Source: Macrocystis pyrifera
Lineage: Eukaryota > Sar > Phaeophyceae > Laminariales > Laminariaceae
DNA: 64,000 nucleotides
NCBI GenBank assembly: GCA_031763025.1
Contig: JASSKH010000001.1
Location: 17,957,142 to 18,021,141, forward strand
Reading direction: 5' to 3'
The notes beneath the pieces were generated by a model, which was not told the DNA's origin, ran no database searches, and saw nothing but the letters and a program-made list of their open reading frames with translations. Position numbers and translations under genes: made by a program. Positions 39,701-51,700 of this stretch are shown here, piece by piece (within the stretch, counting starts at the first letter, position 1; each line of letters opens with the position of its first letter).

Positions 39701-42700
39701 GGAAGAGCGAGGACTATTTGGTATTCATACCTATACAACAGCGGTCCTTCAAATTTCCGTGCAGAACGGTACCACTCTGTTCCGAAATATAAGCAACGGT
39801 TTATAATAACATCATATGCAAAAGAAATCCTCATAATTCAGGACAGAATGGTACGTCACAATGGGATATCGTACCGATTCGGGGGCGATATTTCAAGTTA
39901 TTAATACAGCAGATACTATTGGTACGTGCCAAACTCAACCATATACCGCCGGATTATATGCAAAACTCACGTTCTCGAAGGCCGGTGTGGAGTCGCTCAC
40001 GGGATCGACAATCCCTAGTACCAACAGCCGTCCTAGCGTGCTCAGTCTATTGGCATACCGTACCGATGTTCGACGGGACAGAAGACGGAGGCGAGGGCGT
40101 GGGGGTGCGCGAATTTTGAGGACGTCCTTCGCCGCACGAAAAAAAACGCGAGCGAAGAACAAGGACAGGAGGCGAACTGCGCTTCGAGCGAGCCCGGGCG
40201 GCGGTTTCAGTTTTCTTATGACATTCCAAGGCATGACATGGCATGCAGCGCCATGCGAAAAGGGAGGGGAAAGAGCAGCCCCCCCCCGCCCTCCCGGGGA
40301 TGATTTGATGTCCATATCATGTCATGCCATGCAATAACAGGTGTGTTTTTTTTTAATGTTCATGGCATGCCACGCAAAACCTACATGCGGGTTTTAGACG
40401 TCCTGCCATGCAAAAACTAACATGCGGGTTTTTGATGCCATGACATGCAATGCAATGCAAAAAGAAAAAAAACAAGCAAGGGAGCAGCGGCCGACTATTT
40501 ATACCATGTACTCCTAACAGACAGCGGTCTTGCGCCGACCCTCTTGCGGGTCAGGTACGGGGGTAAGCATGGAGGCCAGACCATTAATAACGACAGTAGC
40601 AAAGCGGTGCTACCAACCGTCAGGTAAAAGTGAGAGCGCGCGGTAAAACTGAGAGCGCGCAGCGTAAAGTACGACTTTTGGGGCACAGCAATAGTGCCGG
40701 TCCCTCTATGATAATAGTGCCGGTTGCCCGCTATAGCGCCTGTGAAATTGCTTGGCACAGATGGAATTGACCCGTGTGTGGAGTAATTAGTGCCGGTTGA
40801 CGCCATAGTGCCGATTTTATAGAGGTACCGGCACTACTATAATGAGAACCACGTACGCTGTGTAACATAAGGGAAAACCTGATTATGGGCTCCATCGTGG
40901 GTTCTGCTTACTGTGTCCCCCCCCCCGTACTATTTTTAGTATATACTGCTGCGGGCGTATCGTGCCCAATCCATGTAACCGTCTACACTTGTCTCCTCCG
41001 AGCCCGGCTGGCCGCGTCACTTCAGCCCCTGCAATCTGCGTGCCGGTCCACACGTTTGCATCTACAGAGACAAAAAAGAAATACCAGGGAGACAACCAGA
41101 CACTCCTTGGCTGGGATATGTTAACACCAAACAACCAACCAACCAACCGATTTTTTTGTGGGCGAAACGGCCTGGTCCAGCTCTTGTGTGTTGGCGCGGG
41201 ATTGTTTTACGGCACGCGGACCAACGAGGCTAGCCGCATCGGAACTCATCAGCCGTACCACTGTTGTCGCAGAATAGAGAGAGCGGTTGACTCTTAGCAT
41301 TTACTCTGAACGATATTTTTGCATCGGAACAGATCGGTATCCCGTAACGCTACCGCGTGGTCGATCGATGCTGTAATCGTTGTCTTAACTTCGTCAATTT
41401 TCCCCTACATGCTATAACCAAGTCCTACTAGGGTGGGCTCGTATCACTCAGTCCACCAAAACGAAAGGACCCCTCAGGCATGAATACAAGCAGCATCAGG
41501 AATATTCCTTCCTTGTTTTGACGGGAAGACAGAGGGGTAGAGTTGTATGGTGCAAGGGCGTGTTTAGTGTACTGGGTTCGATACCAAGACTACCATCACT
41601 GGCAGGTAAAATTATCAAGACATCAAAAATCAGATTCGAGTAAAGATAAAACAGTAACAGGTTTCGCGTTAGTAACACCTTCATGGGTACTGAAGGTGCA
41701 ATACCTTCACGTGTACTGAAAGTACAATACGATAATTCGCATGGCATGGTCATCCATCGCCACAACACAGCATTTTCCACAATGTCTACCAAACCCGGAA
41801 ACCTGCCTGCCGGCGCCTTAACGCCACGCTCTAGATCCCTGAAACGCACTTTTAAGGTACACAAAAAACGATACATTCAGCTGTAAGCTCAAGTCATGCA
41901 CGGAGTTGCCGCGGTTTCGAAGAGGAGGAAAGTGGACCCAGAGCTTGCCATGAGGCAATCGAAAGAAGCAGCACCAACAACAATAGTCTATCAGTACAAG
42001 AGACGAAAAAATAGAAGAACAGAAGAAGTGCCAGACAAGGACTTTCGAGCATCAGCACCCCCAAAGCACCTTTTCGTCACCTCAAAAATGTTGCCGGATC
42101 AAAATCCGACACCAGCCCGAAGCTCTCGTTCTCCACCCAGCGAGACACAGCCAACGAGGAAACTGTGGCAACGTCTCCCTCCAAAAATGACGGCTGAACT
42201 ACCCTCCCCTTTTCCGTTGGTTCCGCGACCACCTTAAGCAGTGCCGTTGATTTTCTCCACACCGACAATAGTGGGAGAAATAATTCGGGGCGGGAACAGG
42301 GAGGCAGGGGATCCAGTTACTCTCGGCAGATATTTTTTACGAAAGTGCGCCAGCACGGCAGACGTACGGTACCACGCAGCTTGCTAAACTGGGCATCGAT
42401 CATTCGATCCGTTCCCAGGAGGTTATTTACTGCCTGGGAGATAGTTGGTAAAATCGAGCACCGCGCACGCGTAAACACAAATACTCGATATATGCAAGCG
42501 GCCGAAATAGTATACGATATCACGCAGCTTGCAAAGCTGAGCTTCGACTTTACAATCAATCGGGCGAATCCACAACTGACCGCGCATACAAAATGTGTGG
42601 TAAAACTATAAAGCGTCCATGCCGCGTCGGGCGGTCGGTGCTTGTGAGCACAACTCTGCTTTTACGGCACATGATAAAACACGTCGCACACACGAAAAAA

Positions 42701-45700
42701 AAACTCTCAGAAGATATGACAGGTCCCTTGACCTGTGATTCGTCAACGGCTTTATTATTAGCGTCTCGGGGGGCTCCCTCGTAATGAACAGAAAAACAAA
42801 AGCAACGCTCCTATTCTCCCGCAAATAAACAACTCACAAAATTCTCCCGCAAACCCTCAACGCCCAAACCAACGAAATGTCCAGCACAACAAACTAACGC
42901 TCAAATTCTCCAGCGAAAAGCGCATCGATCAACTTGACCGCAAAAAAACAAAATGAGTGATCACATCCTCGCGTAAAAACAGCAAAAAAGGCAACGCTCA
43001 AAATAAATTGGCGTAAGTCAACGCTCCGCAAGTCAACACCCCGCGAAACGCAACTCGCTCATACCCAACCAAAAAAATGCGCACGCGGAGAAAAAAAGCA
43101 TCTCACCGATCGCTTCTGCCGAGCCCGAGGGACGACAGCACCTCAGTCGATGCCGTGCGAAAAGTTTCCGTGTGCTGCAACATAGTCGCCGCGAGCATCA
43201 CCCCAGGGCTGACAGCGGCAGGGTCAACGCCGTCCTACCATCGGCATCCGTGATTCGTAATGGGCGGGTGGAGGCGGGAGGAGGGGCGGGGGCGGGGCGG
43301 GGCGGGGCACGATAGGGGTGGGATGGATGGGGCGGTGCGGAGCAATAGGGCTGATTTGGCTGTGTCGTTATGTAGGTTTGTCAGCGTCGACCGCGGAACG
43401 AACGTGGTAGGCGGCAGGGCACCCGCGGTGGTACAACAACACCTGCGGACGCCGCAGCGTTAAGCTCTTTAGAACTGAACTCCCGTTTTGGGTACAAATT
43501 ACTCGGAATTAGAGTTATCCACATCATATCACTAAAAGGGTTCACAATCGAGCGGAAATCGTCACAGTTCGAGCAGAGAGCGTTGCAAATTGAGCGGATA
43601 GCGTGCTCTCGCTAAGCGCCTCTTGGGCACTAAAAAGGCTGAACACGGGTCGGGTTAAACCTCGCGGGAGAGGTCGGGTCGGGTCGAGCCGAGTAACGGT
43701 GATTGAACCAGATCCGTGATATTTTGAAAACCTTCTGACCCGACCCGACCCGACCCGACCCGACTTGACTCGATTCCCGCGGGTTGAGATCATGACCCGC
43801 GAAGAGCTCTGGTTAAAGGGCCCTTTGGAAAGTAAGGTTCATTGGGAGAGATGCTCCTACTTTGTACCGTATAGCACTTAAGACACCACTCAAAGACAGC
43901 GCTTAAGGTAGCACAATCCATCTGACGAATTCCCAAGCTCATTTTCTCTCAACAAGAGGGAGGCTGTAAAACACCAAGCGATGCGACTATATGGAAATGT
44001 ATCAACGCTCTATTTCCGAAACCCTCAATTCTGGTTTGGTGTGCCCCTCCTAGGTTCGGAGAAAATTATCGCGGAAATTCGTCCCGGGGTGTTTTATCTG
44101 GTCTTAGTGGTAGGCTGACTTCGACTCCGCGGAACTATTTCTGGGATAACGAACAGCCTACACGAACCAGTCGAACCAACCAAAAAAACGAACGAGCAAG
44201 ACCAACGAACAATACCAACGGAGTACGGAGCACAGGAACGGAAAAAAACAGGTACGACCAAAAGGATCGACCAAAAACGCACGACCAAAACCAACGACCA
44301 AAACGGACCGTACCCATTAAACTCATGGACCATCGTCCGAAATGAGCAAATCAAACATGAAAATCAGATAGTAAGCCCGGGTCTCGCTCATCAGCAAACA
44401 TTTCCACATATCATACGTGTCATATCATACGAGCCTTGCAACAACAACTGCTCGGCGGGGTTTTCTACTGCGGGCCAACCATTATTAGTTTACCCCTTTT
44501 GAATTATACCCCATTAGTTGACACCTTTTGAGCTTCACCCTATTGGTTATAACTCCTTCTCGAGTTGCACCCTATTGGTTAACCCCTGTTGAGCTGCATC
44601 CTATTGGTAAACCCCTTTTGGAGCTGCCTCGTATTGGTTAACCCTTTTGTAGCTGCATCCTATCGGTTAACCTGCACCCTATTGGTCAACCCGTCCTGAG
44701 CTGCATCCTTTAGGCCAATCCATTTCGAACTCCATCCTATTGGTCAATCCCCTTTGAAATACACCCTATTAGTTTACTCCATTCGAACTGCAACCTACCA
44801 GGTATACGTTCACTCCTTTCGAGTTGCACCCTATTGGTCAACTCCTTTTTACCTGCACCCAACTGGCCAACCCGTTTTGAGCCGCGCCCTGCTGGTTAAC
44901 CCCTGTGGAGCTGCAAATTATTGGTCATCCCCTTTCGAGTTGCACCCTATTATTTAACCCATTTTAAACTGCGATCAATCGGTTAACTCCTTTTGAACTG
45001 TACCTTGTTGGTTAACCCCTTTTGAACTGCACGCTATTGGTTAACCCCTTTTGAACTGCACCCTATTGGTTGACTCCTTTTTAACTGCACCCTATTGGTT
45101 AACCTTTTTTGGACTGCACCCGTCTTCAAGTTAGAAAACTACTTGGAATCAGTGTGGGATCGTTCTCACGGCAGCGAAAGGGTTTAGGCACCAACCTCGG
45201 TGGGGAGTATAAACACCGCCCCCCTTGCCGAGACGAGCTCGAGCAGCTCCTCGGCATCGACGGGAGGTAATGGAGGCAGGGCCATGCGTTCCTTGAACGC
45301 TTGCAAGTCCTGCAATATAAAAAAATGGCAAGAGGGGAGGGCGGGAGGGAGGGAGGCAAGCAGGGAGGGAAGGCGTCGTGTGGAGGCGATACCGTCGCAA
45401 GGGCGCAGCGTGAGCAACTCAGCGAGGCGTATTCGCCCGCTGGCACCACCAGATGCTCGAGACAAAATCGGGCGCGCTATGTGCCCGTCCTCGCCACCTT
45501 CCCTGCAGCTCAGTTGCCACCGTTATTTTTTTCTCGTTTTCTCGCGCCCCCCCACGGCGACTCCTGTTGCCCCTTAAAACACACACAACACAACAACAAC
45601 AGAGCAAATATTCCCATACGAGCCCCGCCATGTCGCGAGGGGCGGGGGGTGGGGGGGGGGGGGGGGTACTCATCTGTTGCTTGTTTTAGTCCTTTGACCA

Positions 45701-48700
45701 TTGACCACGCATCCCTTTCGAGATGGAGCGGGCGATCGGGCCCGATATTTAACTTGGACAGGCCTGAACTGAGGACAAACCAAATTAGGCACGCCTTATA
45801 AGGCGCGCACCTTACAACACTTTTTCGTTATATATATTGTACTCTACAAGGGATTGCTCATCTGGTTGCGTGTACCAGGCACATTTTTTCTCAAAGTCGT
45901 TTTCGCGAGATAGGCATGGAGCTCTCATCATGTCAGTAACGTGACAGCACTGTACCCCCCTCTATGGTGGTGTGGCTCATACAGCAGAAGCGGTGTCAAC
46001 CTGTATATTTTCCAAAAAAAGGTACTTACTGCACTGTACCCCCCCCCCCCCCCCCCCCCTCCAACGTCGCATGTATGATACAGCAGTAGTAGTGTCCACA
46101 CGTAATTTACAAACAAACAAAAAGTACTGTCCTGTACCGTACCGCCCCTACCGTGACATGGCTCACACATCAGTGGTAGCGTGTGTCAGGATACTATTGA
46201 TAGTAGTGCAAGAAAGACTCTATAGGATAATGGGTTTCGTACTGCATGGTATGGCGGTTTGCTTGGATATGAAACTGTCAGTACAGGCAGCTTCGACGCG
46301 CCCGTCCCGTGAGATAATAATTCACTCTGTTTTTACTCTACCCGGACCTCTACTCAGCGCTACCTTCTGAGTCAGCGCTACTGCACGCTCTTCTGTAGCA
46401 GCGCTGTCACTGCTGCTTGCTCTGCTGCTGTAGTACCCGCAGTGTGTACCTGTTCATGTAAAAAAAGGTACTGTACTGCACTGTACTGTACTGTACCCCC
46501 TTTACCGAAGCATGACTCATACAGCAGTGGTAGTTGTATACATGTATATGTACAAAAAAAAGGTAAAGTACCCCCCCGCTGCGGCATGGCTCATACAGCA
46601 GTAGTAGGGTGCACCTGCATATTTCTAAGTGTGACCCCATTTCACCCTCTGAAGTTGTGGTTTGATGGGCGAACTTCAACTCTACCCTCCTCAGTATGTC
46701 TGTTCTGATCGCCCACTCGACCACCCACCTCAATCGACTGGCCTCCCTCGTACGTGCTCCACATACCCCTCCGCACGAAGCGAAGGTCGGGCAGTGTTTT
46801 AATCTCGAACACCTGGAAAAGGAGCAATGAGGGTGGGGGGGGGGGGGGGGGGGGGTTGAACCGGAACCGGAAGAACGTAACCGCAGTAGCGGGTAATACG
46901 GGGGACCACCATAGTAAATAGGACCTACGGTACACACAAAACCCTGTAAATTTCCCTCTTTTTACTAACAATATTTGGTCCTATTTACTACGGCCCCCCG
47001 TAATAGTGGTTGCAATTTTCCGTTTGCGCGGCAACAGGGCTCGCAGCAACGACGACAACAGAAGAAAACAAGAACAGGAGCAAGAACAGGAGCAAGAACA
47101 GCAAGAAAAGCAAGAAAGCTACATCAACGACAACAACGACCACCGTAACAGAGTCGAAAAAAAACGCGTTGGAGTGGCAGCAGCTTAAATTCACCCAACG
47201 CAGAATAGTCTCAACGCGATCGCAGCCCATGTCTAGCGCCGACCGTACTTGCGAGCGTTGCAGCAGCAGTGGTAGACGGACGCCTCGCCCGTAGCCCGGC
47301 ACACACGCCACCACAGCACAGCACAGCACGGCACAGCACACCAAACGCGAAAAAAAACGCTGTTTCGTGTTTCAAGCACCACGGAGCTGTATTCCTTCTT
47401 CAGGAAAACAATCACTTTCAGAAACCCCTTTCCACACCTATTTTCATCTCCGGGAACCTTCAGCGCGGCGCACCAAAAAGGGCGCTTTGCCGTGCAATCC
47501 CGACACTGATATTCGTGCATGAAATAGGTACAACACAGTATAATCCAATTTTGCGTGTCTCGGCCAGCACCCGACGCCACCCTCCCCTGCCAAAATTCTT
47601 GTGCTTCTGGGGCGCCATACGTGACAATACTACCAGCCCTGTGCCATTTCTGGGGTGCGCAGTGTTAGCGACGGCACCAGCAGCACACCCTGTCGCGGCA
47701 CGCCATCGGTCTCGTCCAACCCTTCCAGCATCGTTGCACCGCCCCCCCGTCTGGATACATCATACTCTTTTACGGGTAATGGTAGTAATCAAAACCGCAT
47801 ACTGCTGTGTACTGACATAGGGGGGGGTTACATGGCCTTCGGGTCCATCGTGGGTACCGATTAGTATGATACGCCCCCCCTCCAACAGTCTGTTTAGTCT
47901 GTTTAGTGGGGGGCATTGACACAGTTGAACTGTTGAGCGAAAATGGTGTGCGACACGACAACGACAGGGAAAAAAAACAAATCAAAAATATGTATTTCGA
48001 TAGTCAATACAGCAATGGCCCCTCTATAGGTGCCCGCATATATATATATATATATATGCGCCGGCCCACAATACCGGCACTATGGCGGCAACCGGCACTA
48101 ATTACTCCGCACACCGTCACACTGGTTGGCACTATGGCGGCAACCGGCACTAATTACTCTGGACACGGTCACGCTGGTTGGCACTATGGCGGAAACCGGC
48201 ACTAATTACTCCGCACACCGTCACACTGGTTGGCACTATGGCGGAAACCGGCACTAATTACTCCGCACACCGTTATACCGGTTGATCCCATCGGTGTCAA
48301 GCGATTGAACGGGCTCTTATAGCGGGACGCCGGCACTATAGAGGGTAGCCGGCACTATCTTGAGTTCTTCAAGTGAATACGGGGATGCCTGGCGATGGAG
48401 GGCAAAACTCGTTCGAGTTTAGCACCTCTACCGCGAAAACCCATCCCCGAAGTAAAATCCTTGTGCCACTCTATAAACCCTTGTCTCCCTCCCTCAACTC
48501 CGAGCAGTCCTTCTGCTATATATATTTAGCACAGCGGTCTCCAACAGCCGAGTAGAGGTAAACTCCCATCCAACTCCTCGACCACACGAAATTGTGGATG
48601 TAACATCGATCACCCTATCGAAATATTCGCTGCATATCGATACGATATCGAAACATTCGAAACAATGTCTAAAACACTGCGTACAGGAGGGGGAGGACGG

Positions 48701-51700
48701 CTAACTCACAGATGCGAGGCGTGGGTTGTTCTCGACGTCGACCTTGGCCAGACCGAACGCTCGCTCCACAGAAGAGTCGACCGCCTCTCCCTCCCACCGA
48801 TGCTCGAGATAGTCTAGCACCGGACTCAGCCTCTGGCACTTCCTGCAGCTGGACTGAAACGAATCGGCACCAGCATCGGCGTCGAGAGGCGCGTGGGCAA
48901 GAAGTTGACCATATAAAGGGGACCATAGTAATCCATAGTCATCAAAACCCACGATAGACCCAAAACACATACTTCCTCTGTCTCATAAGTCTGGGTACCT
49001 ATGTTGGGAGAGACCGTTAACGGTCTCGGAAGTCTTCGGCGATAACTTTTTCGAAATCTTGAGCGTTTTTTGGGTTTAAAGACATTTTTTTTTTTTTTCC
49101 TGCGCACTACCCTGCATGGGTTAGCGGCTAACAAAAAAGTAGTCAGGCCGAAAATGGCCGTATTTGACCCCTTTCCAGAGGGGGGGGGGATGGGGGGGGC
49201 ACTATGAAAAATAAAGCTAGAAACCCCCAAGAATTATCCTTCTAACCCAAAAACTAGCCCCTCGCTACTCAACGACCCATGTCGCGTCCCCCCATACTAA
49301 AACCAGTATAATAGTGAACCCACACTAAAAACAAGACACTTGGGAGTTTCACACTAAAACCAATACACTTGGTGGTCCCACGAAAACCAAGACACTTTGG
49401 GGACCACACTAAAACCAATACACTTTTCGGAGATCGGGCCCATCGAGCCCTTGGGCACCCGCACCTTGCCCGGCGGAATAGCCAGCGCAACCTCCGCCGC
49501 AATTGCAATGCGGCGGCCCTCTGATAGCTCGCCATCCTTACAGCGAGGTGGGGGGGTACTTGGGGGCGTATCCATCGTTTGTAGTGTATGTGGGGTAGGT
49601 TTGGGATGGTAATCACGACTTATCACAAGAATTCTCATAAAAATTCTCAAAAAAGTTCTCAAAAATATTATAAAATAAGGGCCAAAATGGGCATATTTTG
49701 ACTTCATTTTAGTATAGACAACTACCTTTTTTATTTTATTTTTTTTTGCATCAGCTTCGTTGGCGCTTCCTCTTTCCAACGAACCCAACTATAGGATGAT
49801 CGGAATAGTGTGCATACGCGAACAATTAAAAGTCCATAGGTAATCAGACTTATGAGACAGAGGAAGTATCATTCAGGGCCTCCCCCGGGATTATTCCCGC
49901 GGACCGTGGAATCGCGGTGAATCAACCAAAACAGATTGACCAATGAGGAGTAAACAATGGCAAAACATCATAAGAAAGACAAAATCACGGCGAATCGAAT
50001 GGCGGTGTTGTTGGTTTTTTTTTTACGAAGTAGGAAGCGCGGTATGACGGCGGGATTTTTTCCACGGAAAAACACCGTCATTCGATTCGCCGTTATTATT
50101 GTCTTTTTTATGATGCTTTGTCATTGTTTACTCCTCATTGGTCAATATGTTATGGTTGATTCACCACGATTCCACGGTCCGCGGGATTAATCCCGGGGAC
50201 GGCCCTGATACTATTCCCCAATGTATACAAACTACAGTACAATGGGTTCAGTTGTACAATGCTCCCCCGCACTAGCCCATTTGTAACTTGGGAAGAAACG
50301 GCATCGCCCGGCTACACGAAGAAGTCCGCGCTGCTGCGTCAGGGGGTGGCGAACTTCGTGTCTATATTTTATTGCGAGGGGATGCATGAACATGCACACC
50401 ATAACACTACGCCTGCTGCTGCGTGGCCAACCTCCCCCGCTAGACTTGCTCCGGGTACAGGTGGCACCGGGTCGACGATGAGTTCGACGAAGCGTTTCGC
50501 CCTCGAGTGAGACGAACGAACACGCCAAGCCGGTAGACGCCCCTCTCTCTCTCGCGTTCGCAGTTTCCTGGCTCCTGCCTTGTTGCTATATACTGCTGCG
50601 TGTTGTTGCATGCTGCTGCTACTGCTGCTACTACTACTACTACTACTACTACTACTATTACGGAGGGCCATAGTTAATAGGACCTACGGTACACACAAAA
50701 ACATATATATTTGCCTATTTTTACTAACAATATTTGGTATTACATACTATGGTCCTCCGTAATACTGCTGCTGCCGCTGTTGCTGCTGCTGTGTTGTGCA
50801 GATGTACTGACCGTACTGCTGCATGCGTGATTATTCTGCTTTTTGCTGCACGCTTACTTCGTTTCTGCTGCACACTGCGGTATGCACTCTGCAGGCCAGT
50901 GCGTCGCTTTGTCGCGATTGGTCAAACAAAAAAAAAACTCGTCGGTCCAGCTTTCTTTCTTCAATCCTTTTACTGCTGCACTGCTGTACACAAACATAAA
51001 CAAACATCTGAGTCAACTCTAAATCCAAGCAATTTGTCCCCAAAAGGAGAGTGCGGTCCTAAAATACCGCGGTCGCCGTCGCGCGTTTAGGTTTTAGTTT
51101 TGCATCTACTGTAGGCGATCTCGTAAGGGGTCTCTATTTTTTGGCAGCGTGTACATTCGAAGCTCGTACTTGCTGGAGAACATGTATATACCGTAGAGAT
51201 CGCACCGAGTGTGATGCTGTATTGTTGCAACGCTTCTACTGCTGCTGCAGGTGTAGACTGTGTACTGCAGAGCACCAACATCGCTGGTATTGCCGTTTCC
51301 TCTAGGTCCTCATTTGTCTTGTTTGAAGCGTGTGTGTTCAGACCGAGGTGTGGAGGTACTGCTCGTGCTCATTGTTGTTGTACGTTATTTCACGTTAGCT
51401 CGCCGACATAGTCGAGCTCGTGGGCACAAGAGAGGCTCCGACGGCTGCAGCACTCGTATATACGCGTCCTCGTAGCGCGACAGCGATGCTTTTAACCTGT
51501 TTTAGCACTGCAGTTCCGTCGTGGGCAAAACATACTTGGACTTAGGAGTCAGATTTGGGCACAAGAACACTGCAGTACTAAAAGGGTTAACATGCAATAT
51601 ATACGAGTAGTATTACGGGGGTCCATAGTTAATAGGACCTATGGTATACATAAAAACCTATATATATACCTATTTTTACTAACAATACTTGGTCCTATTT

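Larger units (their letters stand above)
43235..45195 (-). other. TMX3 intron 4
   Basis: Contains a GGCGGGGC stretch (43260-43330), a decayed hairpin-family copy (43460-43541), the GGGTCG inverted pair (43627-43805) and the 29-bp minisatellite (44487-45122). Confidence 0.75.
45310..46728 (-). other. TMX3 intron 3
   Basis: Contains a short truncated LINE tail (45651-45730) and the CATACAGCAGTAGTAG repeats (45950-46640). No coding support. Confidence 0.75.
46813..48709 (-). other. TMX3 intron 2
   Basis: Contains a G run (46835-46855), MITE copy 12, a CAAGAACAGGAG repeat (47070-47130), a (TA)n run (48037-48058) and the 52-bp tandem array. No coding support. Confidence 0.75.

Noticed and set aside
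40890..40935. Further copies of the TTACGGGGG MITE (also near 32910, 47820 and 48915)
   Set aside because: Only short parts such as GGGTCCATCGTGG or GGGGACCATAGTAA are shared; ends and interior do not align well enough to call.
41896..42237. Plus-strand 113-residue basic open frame
   Set aside because: It is antisense to TMX3 exon 6 (42081-42193), which matches the family and splices in phase to exon 7.
44487..45122. CRISPR array
   Set aside because: Units are contiguous 29-bp repeats without unique spacers, and the window is eukaryotic. The same holds for the 42-bp and 52-bp arrays.
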